Source: Antennarius striatus
Lineage: Eukaryota > Chordata > Actinopteri > Lophiiformes > Antennariidae
NCBI RefSeq assembly: GCF_040054535.1
Contig: NC_090796.1
Location: 5,507,001-5,571,000 of the forward strand
Length of the DNA: 64,000 nt
Direction of reading: 5' to 3'
The notes below the pieces were generated by a model, which worked only from the letters and a program-made list of their open reading frames with translations, was not told the DNA's origin and made no database searches. Made by a program: the position numbers and the translations under genes. Numbering within the stretch: the first letter of the stretch is position 1; each line of letters begins with the position of its first letter. Below, piece after piece: positions 23,531 through 34,375 of the stretch.

Positions 23531-23565
23531 ACCCGCCCTGCGCCTCACGCAGGCGCAGGGCGGGT
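23531..23565. repeat. Perfect 15-base palindrome at the junction of two LINEs
   Basis: ACCCGCCCTGCGCCT, five bases (CACGC), then AGGCGCAGGGCGGGT. The right arm is ordinary sequence of the second LINE (it encodes its RRAGVG start). The left arm belongs to neither LINE as expected, and so looks copied in reverse. Confidence 0.9.
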
Positions 23566-26284
23566 GTTGGGATACTCACAAGCCCCCGGCTGAGTGCCGC
23601 TGTGTTGGAGTTTACCCCGGTGGATGAGAGGGTCGCCTCCCTATGCTGTGGGAGGGAAAACTGACTGTTATTTTTGCGTACGCACCAAATATCAGTTCAG
23701 AGTATTCGGCCTTCTTGGAGTCCCTAAATGGGGTCCTTGATGGGATCCCTGCAGGGGACTCCATTGTTCTCCCGGGGGACTTCAATGCACATGTCGGCAA
23801 TGATGGAGACACTTGGAGGGGCGTGATTGGGAGGAATGGCCTCCCTGATCTAAACCCGAGCGATGTTATGTTGTTGGACTTCTGTGCTAGTCACGGATTG
23901 TTCATAACTAACACCATGTTCGAACACAAGTATACTCATAAGTGTGCTTGGTATCAGAGCATCCTGGTTCGGAAGTCAATGATCGATCTTGTGATTGTAT
24001 CATCTGACCTTCGACCGTGTGTTTTGGACACTCGGGTGAAGAGAAGGGTAAGCTGTCAACTGATCACCACCTGGTGTTGAGTTGGGTCCGTTGGCGGAGG
24101 AAACCTTTGAATAGACCTGGTAAGCCCAAACAAGTAGTGCGGGTGAACTGGGAACGTCTGGAGGAAGACTCGGTCCGCCAGGCCTTCAATTCACACCTCC
24201 GAAGGAGCTTCTCATGCATCCATGTGGAGGCTGGGGGCATTGAACCAGAATGGTCGATGTTCAGAGCTTCCATTGCTGAAGCTGCAACTGAGAGCTGTGA
24301 TCTCAAGGTCTTGGGTGCCTCAAGGGGCGGTAACCCTCAAACACCGTGGTGGACCCCGGTGGTCAGGGAAGCCGTCCGACTGAAGAAGGAGGCCTTCAGG
24401 GGCATGTTATCCCTGGGGACTCCTGAAGCAGTTGCAGGGTACCGACAGGCCAGAAGGACTACAGCCTCGGCTGTGATGGAGGCAAAACAGAGGGTGTGGG
24501 AGGAGTTCGGAGAGGCCATGGGGAAGGACTATCGGACGGCACCAAAGTTGTTCTGGAGGACTGTCCGACACCTCAGGAGGGGGAAACGGGCGACCATCCA
24601 AGCTGTATACAGCAAGGATGGGACACTGTTGACCTCGACTGAGGAGGTTGTTGGTCGGTGGTAGGAACACTTTGAGGAACTCCTGAATCCAACTTCCCCA
24701 ACTGACCCGTCCTCTGTTGCAGAGGCGGAGCTGGAGGATGATGGGGGATCAGAGTCAATCTCTCGGGGTGAAGTCACCAAGGTAGTTAAACAACTTCACG
24801 GTGGCAAAGCCCTGGGGGTTGATGAGATTCGCCCAGAAATGCTGAAGGCTCTGGGTGTTGAGGGGCTGTCATGGATGACACACCTCTTTAACATTGCGTG
24901 GAAGTCTGGGACAGTGCCGAAAGAGTGGCAGACTGGGGTGGTGGTTCCTTTTTTTAAAAAGGGGGACAAGAGGGTCTGTGCCAACTACAGCGCCATTACA
25001 AGCCTCAGCCTCCCTGGGAAAGTTTACTCCAAGGTGCTGGAAAGGAGGGTCCGGCCGATTGTCGAACCTCAGATTTAGGAGGAACAATGTGGGTTCCGTC
25101 CTGGTCATGGAACAACGGACCAGCTTTTTACTCTTACAGGGATCCTAGAGGGGGCTTGGGAGTATGCCCATCCAGCCTACATGTGTTTTCTAGACTTGGA
25201 GAAGGTGTACGATCGGGTCGCCAGGGATATACTGTGGGAGGTACTGCGGGAGTATGGGGTGAGGGGACCTCTCCTCAGGGCCATCCAATCCTTGTACGCC
25301 CAAAGTGAGAGCTGCGTTCAGGTTCTCGGCAGTAAGTTGGACTTGTTCCGAGTAGCTGTTGGCCCTCGCCAGGGCTGCGCTTTATTACCAATTCTGTTTG
25401 TGATTTTTATGGACAGGATATCGAGGCGTAGTTGTGGTGAGGAGGGGTTACAGTTTGGTGGCCTGAGGACTGCATCGCTGCTTTTTGAAGATGATGTGGT
25501 CCTGTTTGCGTCATCGACCTGTGACCTGCAGCACTCACTGGTCTGGTTTGCAGCCAAGTGTGAAGCGGCAGGGATGAGGATCAGCACCTCCAAATCTGAG
25601 GCCATGGTCCACAGCAGGAAACCGGTGGACTGCCTTCTCCGAGTGGGGAATGAGGTCATTCCACAAGTGAAGGAGTTTAAATATCTTTGGGTCCTGTTCA
25701 CGAGTGAGGGAACAATGGAGCGTGAGATTGGACGGAGAATTGGGGCAGCAGGAGCGGTATTGCAGTCGCTTTACCGCACTGCTGTCACAAAGAGGGAGCT
25801 AAGCCGAGAGGCAAAGCTCTCCATCTACCATATACTATCTACCAATCTTCGTTCTTACCCTCACCTATGGTCATGAGCGATGGGTCATGACCGAAAGAAC
25901 AAGATCGGATGCAAGCGACTGAAATGGGCTTTCTCAGGCGGATAGCTGGTGTCTCCCTTAGAGATAAGGTGAGAAACACTGCTGTTCACGAGGGGCTCAG
26001 AGCAGAGCCGCTGCTCCTTCGCATGGAAAGAAGTCAGTTGAGGTGGTTTGGGCATCTAGTGTGGATGCTTCTGGGACGCCTCCCTAGGGAGGTGTTTCTG
26101 GCGCGTCCAGCTGGGAGGAGACCTCGGGGCAGACCCAGGACCAGGTGGAGGGATTATATCTCAACGCTGGCCTGGGAACGCCTTGGGGTCCCCCAGTCAG
26201 AGCTGGTGAATGTGGCCGGGAAAACGCTGCCCCCGCGACCCGACTACGGATAAGCGTTGGAAGATGGATGGATGGATGGATGGA
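23551..26284 (+). mobile_element. LINE, 5'-truncated, partial endonuclease plus reverse transcriptase, (ATGG)n tail
   Basis: The copy starts inside the endonuclease (AGVGILTSPRLS). It then shows [26 protein letters not shown] and PWWTPVVREAVRLKKEAF. The reverse transcriptase follows: WQTGVVVPFFKKGD, FLDLEKVYDRV, RQGCALLPILF, LLFEDDVVL, MRISTSKSEAM and VKEFKYLWVLF. The C-terminal GRRPRGRPRTRWRDY is typical of the family. The active-site box usually reads FADD; here it is FEDD. In-frame stops at 24662 and 25076, frameshifts (about 24060, 25080-25180 and 25870) and an internal loss near the end show it is dead. The ATGG repeat tail (26263-26284) marks the 3' end. Clade not assigned with certainty. 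Confidence 0.88.
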
Positions 26285-26767
26285 GTTTTAAGGTAGAGGC
26301 AGCATCGTAGCGCGGCCATATTGGACTGTTTGCCTTTCCAGGTTTGCTAGCTAACACTTCTACACTGAAGATAAAATGCTAATTTTGCAATTCATGTGTC
26401 ATTACAAGAAATTTGGTAAGCTAAAAACATATTTCAGAATATGCTGGCCATGAAATAATTTAGTTTAAAACAAAAGTGTATTTGTAATGATATCTTTGTT
26501 ACTGATACTGGATTATTGAATGTCTTATTGTTATTGTTAAAAATTTTGTATGTATTATGTGCAAAATGGTTGAATACAATAAGTGAACAACAATACAATA
26601 AGTGGTTTTCCTCAATTCTCTCTCACTATCATTTCCCTATTTAAGGGCACAACACATGGATGCGTAAAGCTGTTGGAGAGCAGTTTGTGGAAGCAGGCAC
26701 AAACATTTATTACCCAGGGTTCAACCCAAAAGACATGGTTGTTGTCTTTGCAACTCACACTTCCCAA
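26285..26767 (+). other. Possible first exon(s) of a decayed gene
   Basis: After a GCGGCCATATTGG block, which resembles a YY1 site, ATG 26376 opens 13 codons (MLILQFMCHYKKF) to a good donor TTTG|GTAAGC (exon end 26415). The opening resembles the short PB1-like starts of uncharacterised teleost SAMD3-like genes, but that is a weak match. A second frame around 26640-26765 reads TWMRKAVGEQFVEAGTNIYYP and has no known family. This is speculative. Confidence 0.2.
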
Positions 26768-27600
26768 AAGTTTCAAGTTTCAAGTTTCAAGTTTATTTAT
26801 TTTTATATAGCCCAGATTCACAAACAATGTCTCAAAGGGCTTTACAATCTGCACATGGACGATATCCCTCTGACCTTTGTGCACTGCAAGCAGTGCGACC
26901 CTCGCATCGGATAAGGAACAACTCCCCCCAAAAACCCTTTTAACAGGGGAAAAAATGGATGGGAGAAACCTCAGGAAGACTGCAGAGGAGGGACCCCTCT
27001 TCCAGGAGTGGACAGACGAAGCAATAGATACCGCATGTACAGATTAACAACACAATAATAATAACAGTAACAATAACAGTAACAATAAATGTATAACAAA
27101 GGCATGCCGATCATCCAGTAGAGCGAGTCACCACCAGCCGATGAAGCACACAGAGGTCACCGATTGCCGGGGATCACCACTCTGAGGACAGACCAGACAG
27201 TGCCTAAGTCATTCAGCTCAAAAAAGTTAAAGTCAAGGTTACTCTGGCAAAACCCCAAAACCACAACAGAACCAAATGAGGCAGAACCAGCACTCCCCTA
27301 GTGGATGGTGAAACAGGAATACTGTACAGCTTGTGCTATCGCCAGCCATGGAAGCAGACAGAGGTAGCCGATTGCCGATGATCCACCACACAAAGGCCTG
27401 TGAGAGAGAACAGCAGAAGAAGGAAGAGAGACAGAGATAGCAGAGATAGCAGGGGCGAGAGTGGTGCTAGAGGGACCAGAATAGCAGAGAATTAATGGGA
27501 GGCAGGGGCCTAACTAAGAAATCCTATGACTCGTCGGCAGGACTAGGCTAAACCTAAACATTGAGACCGCCATCCCCCGAAGGCAGTTTGTTCTCAGCTC
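26768..27600 (+). mobile_element. Teleost interspersed repeat starting AAGTTTATTTATTTTTATATAGC
   Basis: Begins in three TTTCAAG repeats, then TTTATATAGCCCAGATTCACA, a CTCAAAGGGCTTTACAATCTG block, and GGAGAAACCTCAGGAAGACTGCAGAGGAGGGA. These phrases are those of a non-coding repeat spread through fish genomes. No open frame is inside. Edges are approximate and the class is uncertain. Confidence 0.55.
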
Positions 27601-28423
27601 CACCGAGATGTTTACTTTGACTATGCATGGATGCTGATTGGCTGGTTCTGATAGACTGAGTTTTATCAGTCATCCACCTGCCAAAAGCAATTTCCCAAAA
27701 CACCAACCATTTGCTGTAATCACACTGTTACACCTGTCTGCTTTCTTGTTAGGGTGTCAAATTTTAATAAATGTAATGCCTGTGTGAATCCCAACCACAA
27801 AATGAGTGAATCAGTGATAATAACAAACACAGTGAAAACAAGGGGGGCCTTCTATGTAGTAAATTTGTAATCTTTGCGTTTAAATTCAGCTTTGACCTTT
27901 AACCTTTAATTAATCAAAATCCATAGATATGTCGTAGAAAAGATAGAGCAGGATTAAAAAGAGTAGAGGTGTCATTCTCCACTGATCTAAAATCAGACCT
28001 CCTTTTCTTACTGTGGCAAAGGTAAACTGATCTCCGACCTCCACCATCAGTGAAGTAGACAGACTTCACGTCAGTTGACATTCAACAAATCAAACTCTAT
28101 AATTATACCGTGATTAAAGGCGGCCGGATTACTGCAATTAACAAGCAAAAGCAAGTAGTTACGCTACTGCGTCATGGAAATGCGTTTTCACCATCTGATT
28201 GTAAACTTAGGATTGCTCTTGTGTTTTGACACGAGCAGCTCTTTGCTTCTCTCTGAGGTGTATTTAGCCCATAGCAAGAAGACAGGTCAGATTAAATCCC
28301 TTAGTTGTTTTCTTAAATGCAATCAGGGATATACAAAACATACTTATGTGCGCATTAGAGTAGTACAGAGTAGAGTAGTACAGTATTTTGGAGCATAGTT
28401 GTGGATTCTCAGTGGTTTTTCAG
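27601..28423. other. Stretch without recognised gene
   Basis: AT-rich sequence with no exon showing family resemblance. Repeated GTACAG/GTAGAG units lie near 28360-28383. Confidence 0.45.
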
Positions 28424-28627
28424 TGTCTGTTTGTGGCTGTGGGTCCTCAACTCTCTACAGCAGTGGCTAGCTTTCTCTCAGACATGGCAAGCTGCCAGAA
28501 AAGCCCAACAAGAATGCTAAAGATTAACACTGCTGTTCATGTCAATCTGAAAAACTCACTAGACCAAGTGCTCTGTGAAAGCGCTGATGAATATCGCCAG
28601 ACTGACAGGCAGTCAGTTGAGGAAAAG
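28424..28627 (+). other. Possible internal exon of unknown gene
   Basis: Open sequence between an acceptor (GGTTTTTCAG) and a donor (GAAAAG|GTAATA). It encodes SFLSDMASCQKSPTRMLKINT and more polar residues up to RQSVEEK. I do not recognise it. A second acceptor, CTCTCTACAG, lies about 40 bases further in. It might belong with the terminal exon at 35917, but nothing in the sequence proves the link. Confidence 0.2.
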
Positions 28628-31600
28628 GTAATAGATGGATTGCAAACGGCAGTAAGGGAAACTTTTTTGGTGTCACTTCTTAAGTACTCTTGTTTTTTAG
28701 ACTTTAAAAATGCAAGTGTTCAGTTGTCAGAGATGACAGAGCTACATACTCCATTATTACATTGTGTACACACAACAAAATTTTCATTTTAATTTGCATT
28801 TTTTTCTCTGCATTTTAACAAAGTATAGCTTGTCTTTATTAATTTAGATTCCTCTGTAGCTGCTTGAGGTCACCTCCCGTTGTCAAACTAGTCACAAACT
28901 GTTAATGTTGCCAGTTTGGCTTGGACCCGCTGCTCTGTGCGGTTCTGCAGATCTTCATTGGCTCTTGTCTTTGACAGGCTTGAACAAACTTTCATGAAAA
29001 TCGGTGGCAAAGTTTTTGTGTAATTAGGGAGACTTATCAAAAACTATTCACCATTTGCTGTTAAGAAGTGACGGAACAACTGGATCTGTAATGGAATTGA
29101 CAGTTGTCTGCTTCTTAATGTAATGACTTGTAATGTACCGTAATGGCTCTGTCTTTCTACCAGGTTTCATGGAACTCTGTCTTGATTTAGTGTAATCCTG
29201 CTACCAAACCCACCAGCCAGTCAACGGCCTGCTTGGATTAAAAGTGCTTTGCAATGTCAAAGGTTTTTTATATAATCTTAGGAACTGTCTCTTTTTTCTG
29301 GATGGGTTTCAATGTTTAATTCATTCTTGCCCAACCCCAATGTTCAACTTGAAAGATGCATGTTGCAGTGGACATGCCAGCAGACACAGCATAACTTGAA
29401 CATTTAGCTCCAGAAGTTACTGTTGGAGTTGTAAAAGTATTCTTATTCAGAGCCGATCTATTACAGAAACTCCTTACAATGATCGAAAATCCTGAGTATC
29501 TTTTTAACTGAACCTCTAAATGTCTTAGGTTTGTAAATTAGCTGTGACGTGCAATGGCACTGCTTCGCTCCTGAGACTATACAGGTAAAGAAGGAATTAA
29601 CTTTGACATCCAGTGCATGTTTTCATTACTGTGGGGTCAAATTCTTGAGCCTTGTACACATGCTGACATCCGCCCCACTTGGTGTTTTGTGGAACATAAG
29701 CTTGGAGCCGCCTGTCATTTGATCCACTGTCAGACAATAAGCCTGTAAAAATCTTTAAATTTCCACAACCAATTCTGAACTATTACCTTCATACCACCAG
29801 AGTGAAGCAAGATTATTTACTCTCTACTGTCACCTTTCCCTTGTTGCAAGGTAAACATGTCATTTTGTGTCTGGTTTCCTCCTGCCTCCAGCCACACACC
29901 TTCTGATGGCCCACCAACATGTTGGGATTTTCATACAAATTATCAGTGAAATGAAGATTACTGTTGGAAGGGTTATAAGCAACTCATTATTTGATTGATC
30001 TTTTTTTCTTTTTTTGGGTTTCACAATGTTTTTGTAGCTCCTTGACTTGTCTAGACCACTACTGTTTCTAAAAAACACACAGCCGGTGAGAACAAAGTGT
30101 TTTCTCATGTTTCGGTTTACATTGAAAGAAGGTATGTGGGTTGAAGCAGTTTCAGGTGTTCGGCACCACGACGTCTTCTAATCTCCCACCTTTTTCTTGC
30201 AGGTTCTAGCTTAAAAAGAGAGTTTCATTTGATTATATTAGTTTTATCCCCACTGTTTAAATCTCAGTATATATTATTTTTTCTTAAAATACAGATTCTG
30301 CCCCAACAAAGAGATTTATCCATCTTGGTAAAACATGGAAAGCTTGTCTCAAGCAGTTTAGTCTTAATAAATGCTCATGAGTATATAATCAATGGTTGTC
30401 AAAATTTAGTTAACACACAAAATGTTAGCTTATTGTGATTTAAAGGCTTTTTAACAAGGCACTATCGCAACATGTTAAAAGTGATACATCTATGATTTAC
30501 TTTTTAATGCATTAAAAATTGTTGCAATCTACTTATTTTATTTGTTTTATTCCAAAGAGTATAAATATATTTCCATATTACTTAAAATGTATCAGTAAAC
30601 ACACAACAGTACATTTTAAGTAAAAATTACATCAGTTATCTACGTAGTTATGACTGTGTGATTACCGTACTGTGTATATAAGTCAAATTAAAAAAGGGTT
30701 GCATTCATCGTTATTCCTCCTGTCATGTGACGCTTTGAGCGGGGCGGTTTGAGGGAAAGTTTTGGGAACAACTCAGTCCACCCTGCTATCTTCCACTGGC
30801 TGTAGGCTGCTACATGGACCCTAAGTAAAACAGGTAGGCTCAACAATTCTAGCTGAGTTATTGTCATGTAAAGTCGTGGGATAACGTTAACATGGAAAGT
30901 TCTGTTTGGCATTTGAAGTTCCCAAAGCAAATGATAAATAGCTGCACAAATGGCTACAAAGTTAGCTGGCCAGCTAGCTGTTGCCACAGTCAACGACACA
31001 TTAAATGCAACTTAATGTGACCCTGAGAGCAGATAACATTACCGAGGCTCATAAAATTTAAGTCGAGACAAATCGATTTCAGTGAGACTAGTAAGTTTAA
31101 GCCTATATGATTTAGCTATGCCTTGAACGTGTCGAGTAAATTCTGTTTTTCATGATGCCTGCCATCTACGTATATTCCATTGCGTTTTTCCGGAGTAGCA
31201 CTAATTGTGTGATCTTAAGAGTTACATGAAATAGACGATGACCAGACGTCCGGGTTTATCTTAATTTTCCAAATTGCGCTAGTGCTAATCGCGCTGGCTA
31301 GCGCTAGTGCTAATCGCGCTACCTAACTCTACTATAATGTTATATCAGTTTTGCTAGTTTGAGCAAATGTACTACAGTTTATCACTATCTCACTGTAGCT
31401 AATTTGGGCTAAACTTTCCATTGTCCTTAGGTAACTAATTTTAATAGTTATGAACTAGCTAGCCAATTTTTCCAGCCATTACTGTATTACAATAATCCAT
31501 AATTGTAGCATGAGTTCTGAAACATCCTGCCGTATCGTAGATGAGTGTGCATTTAGTTTGTTCTGTTATTTGAATCCAATTACAAAACGTGAGATGTATT

Positions 31601-31774
31601 GTAACCCTGTCAGTATTGCTGAGGCCATACAGGAATACATCAACAGTATAAAGGGTTACTGTCAGTTGTAGTCTATTACTAAAAGTAGTATTTCAATTCA
31701 GAAATGTATTAGAATTGCGTTTATCAATATTATTGTGAAAAAGGAAGTCAATGACTTTTATTTTGAAAAGGCCC
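28628..31774. other. Long stretch without recognised coding sequence; one promoter-like spot
   Basis: Mostly AT-rich. Around 30715-30850 a GTCATGTGAC E-box, GGGGCGG GC-box and a donor-like AAACAG|GTAGGC occur together, as in a small 5' UTR exon. The only ATG there meets a stop after four codons. A 20-base unit GCGCTAGTGCTAATCGCGCT occurs twice at 31276-31295 and 31301-31320. Confidence 0.4.
31276..31320. repeat. Tandem 20-base repeat
   Basis: GCGCTAGTGCTAATCGCGCT appears twice, separated by GGCTA. The units are identical. Each unit carries an inner GCGCTAG / CGCGCT near-symmetry. Confidence 0.85.
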
Positions 31775-32545
31775 GCGAAAGTGGCGCAGGTGACTTCCGC
31801 CGAGAAAGCGCGCAAAAGGAGAAGGGAGACAGCGAAAAAGAGTGAGGAGAGAGACGGCGGAGAGAAGGATAAGAAAGAAGGAAAATAGAGAAAAAGATAT
31901 TCCCGTGCACCACCCCAGAATATTGAAGAAAGAGAGGAACTTTTGACAATAAATTTTGTGGGATTATCCAGACTTGGATTTTTCTGAACTGTTTTCTGTG
32001 GGAAATCCATCACGGGAATCCACGGAGACTGTTGATTGATGCTGGAGCCACACCGTCGCCACTTCGGATTCCAGATTCATTGCATGGTCCAGTCCAAAGA
32101 TGGCGAGCCACTGTCCTAGGATTTGATACGGAACCGATTGATCTAAGGATTTATTGATTTTCTTTGGATGGACAAGGATTTTGGATTCCTACTTCTGCGG
32201 TAGGAGGACTTGCACCTTATTCTTTGCACTCTGCAGAGGAAACCATCATCGAGAGATTAACTAGCAAAACCCCGGGGTATGTGCCTATGTGTGTGTGTCT
32301 GTGTTTGCTTATTATTTTATTAATTTTCGGGCCCATTTTCTTTCATTATGAAATGTTATTTTGTATGTTGTTCTGAATTATTGGCATAGATGACCGTTTA
32401 AGTTTATAAAGTTTCAATACATGTCATCTACCCAAACTGACTGAGTTGTCTCATTTATTACACCTCCTGCTCCAGTAGTCGAACCGCCGCATTGGCCCAA
32501 CATCCAGTAAGTTCTTAGAGTTTAACTTACTAAATTCTGAACGGG
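31775..32545 (+). mobile_element. LTR-like segment of a retrotransposon
   Basis: A purine-only run of about 100 bases (31790-31900) leads into sequence with an AATAAATTTTG signal and no host-like exon. It ends near CGCCGCATTGGCCCAACATCC, which resembles the TGGCGCCCAAC primer-binding region of gypsy/retroviral elements, and then GGGTGTTACA. No second LTR is close by on this strand. The assignment is tentative. Confidence 0.3.
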
Positions 32546-33716
32546 TGTTACAATATGTATACTGAATCTTTAAACGCTGCTATATTGGTGGTGTAAGCAG
32601 GGATGTCTGTTGGGCTAAAAGACATAAAACAAATATTTAAGGGACAATCAAAGTTAGCCTGAAACAGTTTTAAGGCAATGGAATACATGGATAGTGTTTG
32701 CCATTGTCATGGGTCATTTTTGAAATGACAATTTGCATCATGTTTTGAGTGATTATTGAATGCACCTATAGACATGTAGAGCATCCCATATATCAGGAGT
32801 GTCAAAGTCAAATGCATGGAGGGACAAAAAAACAAATTTGCCACAAGCCGAGGGCCGAACTGGCTCAATGTTTATTGATACTTATTGAAATGAGCATAGC
32901 GTATTGAACCAAGAGCTAACACAGTGTATATTATTTAATGATTAAATAAATAAAGGAGTAATATCTATGGCTCTGTCAGTAATTTCAGGGGAAACCTTTT
33001 CAACAGGCAAACAGCTAAAAAGTAAGGGTCCTTCAAAAACAGAATATGTTCCTTAATATCATAATAAATGCATAAAGAAATTGCAAACTGAAAGGATATT
33101 GGTTTGCATGGATTATTGCATGAACAATAATAATATTGTGCATACGCAATAATAATAATGCATTATTGTGCAAAAAATTACCAAATTTTTAAAAAATTAT
33201 TGTGCTGCTCTACGATCCTACCGATGACTGCTATCAAATAGTTAAAAAAAAAAAATTAGTTGTATCCTTTCTCATGGCTATCTACAATTTTCCCTGAGTC
33301 CTTTCAACTGAACTAAATATGAATAAATAAAATACAAAAATATATGGTGCACAGGCAAAACAATACTTCCTTCAAAGAAGCATTATGTCTTGTAGAAAAA
33401 AATGTAAAAATTAGGGCTTTCACTTTAACGCTTTACTTAGATTCCGCTGCAAATTAACACGCTATAAAACTTAACGCAATTAATCGTGAGTGGTAAGTCA
33501 ATTCGCAAACATTTTAAATTTGGCCCATTGAGGGACCCGTAGGCTGTAGCGGCACGTCACTTCATACCTGCGCCACTAGTCAAAAGCAGGGTGACTGACA
33601 ACAGATGGACGCGACACAGGAGAGTGAGGCAAGCCCACTCGGACCTTTGGGTTGAAATTTTATTTATAAAAAGAACAAAGACCCAACTATTAACCAAAAC
33701 ACAGTGATTCTGCGCT
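32546..33716. other. Repeat-derived stretch (hAT-like ends), no gene
   Basis: About 32790-32870 matches, in degenerate form, the fish repeat CAGGGGTGTCAAACTC...CGAGGGCCGGAC. At 33412 TAGGGCTTTCACTTTAACGC looks like the terminal end of a hAT element. A related end, inverted, is at 40590-40606 (TTAACGCATTAAACTGACAG then CCCTA). No coding frame of note. Confidence 0.35.
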
Positions 33717-33860
33717 GCCAATCTCCTCCGTCAGTCTGCCCCAGGGCAGCTGTGGCTACACACGTAGTTCACCATCACCAAGTATGAATGAGGAGTGAAT
33801 GAATAATGGATCCGATGTAAAGCGTCTTTGAGAAAGCGCTATATAAATCTATTCCATTAT
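33717..33860 (+). mobile_element. SINE-tail copy, plus orientation (arm 1 of inverted pair)
   Basis: Reads GTCAGTCTGCCCCAGGGCAG, then CACGTAGTTCACCATCACCAA, GGATCCGATGTAAAGCG and GCGCTATATAAATCT. The same sequence lies in reverse at 33935-34281. Only the body and tail of the element are present here. Confidence 0.75.
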
Positions 33861-33861
33861 T

Positions 33862-33934
33862 AGTAGTAGTAGTAGTAGTCGTCGTAGTAGTCGTCATCGT
33901 ACTAGTAGTCGTAGTAGTAATAATAATAATAATA
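33862..33934. repeat. (GTA/GTC)n trinucleotide repeat
   Basis: TAGTAGTAGTAG runs with CGT variants and ending in AATAATAATAAT. It sits between two copies of one SINE in opposite orientation; more GTA/GTC units lie after the second copy at about 34286-34322. Confidence 0.9.
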
Positions 33935-34281
33935 GATTAGATTTATATAGCGCTTTCTTGCCTGGACACTCAAAGTCGCTTACATTGGATCCATTATTCA
34001 TTCACAGCTCATTCATACTTGGTGGTGGTAAACTACGTACGTAGCCACAGCTGCCCTGGGGCAGACTGACGGAGGCGTTGCTGCCAATCTGCGCCTACGG
34101 CCCCTCCAACCACCACCGGAACACACACATTTGCACACCAGCGAGTGCCTCACTGGAGGCAAGGAGGGTAAAGTGTCTTGCCCAAGGACATAACGACAAA
34201 TGACTCGGCGGGAGCGGGAATCAATCCGCCGATCATGAAGCATTGGACGACCCACTCTACCACTGAGCTACGGTCGCCCCA
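33935..34281 (-). mobile_element. tRNA-derived SINE, minus strand (arm 2 of inverted pair)
   Basis: On the minus strand it starts GGGGCGACCGTAGCTCAGTG, then GTAGAGTGGGTCG, and later GATTGATTCCCGCTCCCGCC: a polymerase III A-box (TAGCTCAGTGG) and B-box-like pair as in tRNA-derived SINEs. A long body then ends in AGCGCTATATAAATCT. The body matches the arm at 33717-33860 in reverse. Confidence 0.8.
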
Positions 34282-34375
34282 TGGCGACTACTAGTAGTAG
34301 TCGTAGTCATAGTAGTCGTACTTTTTGTACAAGAATTTTCATATCACCGAAGCAGCTCCAGCCCAAAGGTATCAT

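Noticed and set aside
33484..34282. Minus frame 34013-34255 as a gene
   Set aside because: It is translation of a SINE body.
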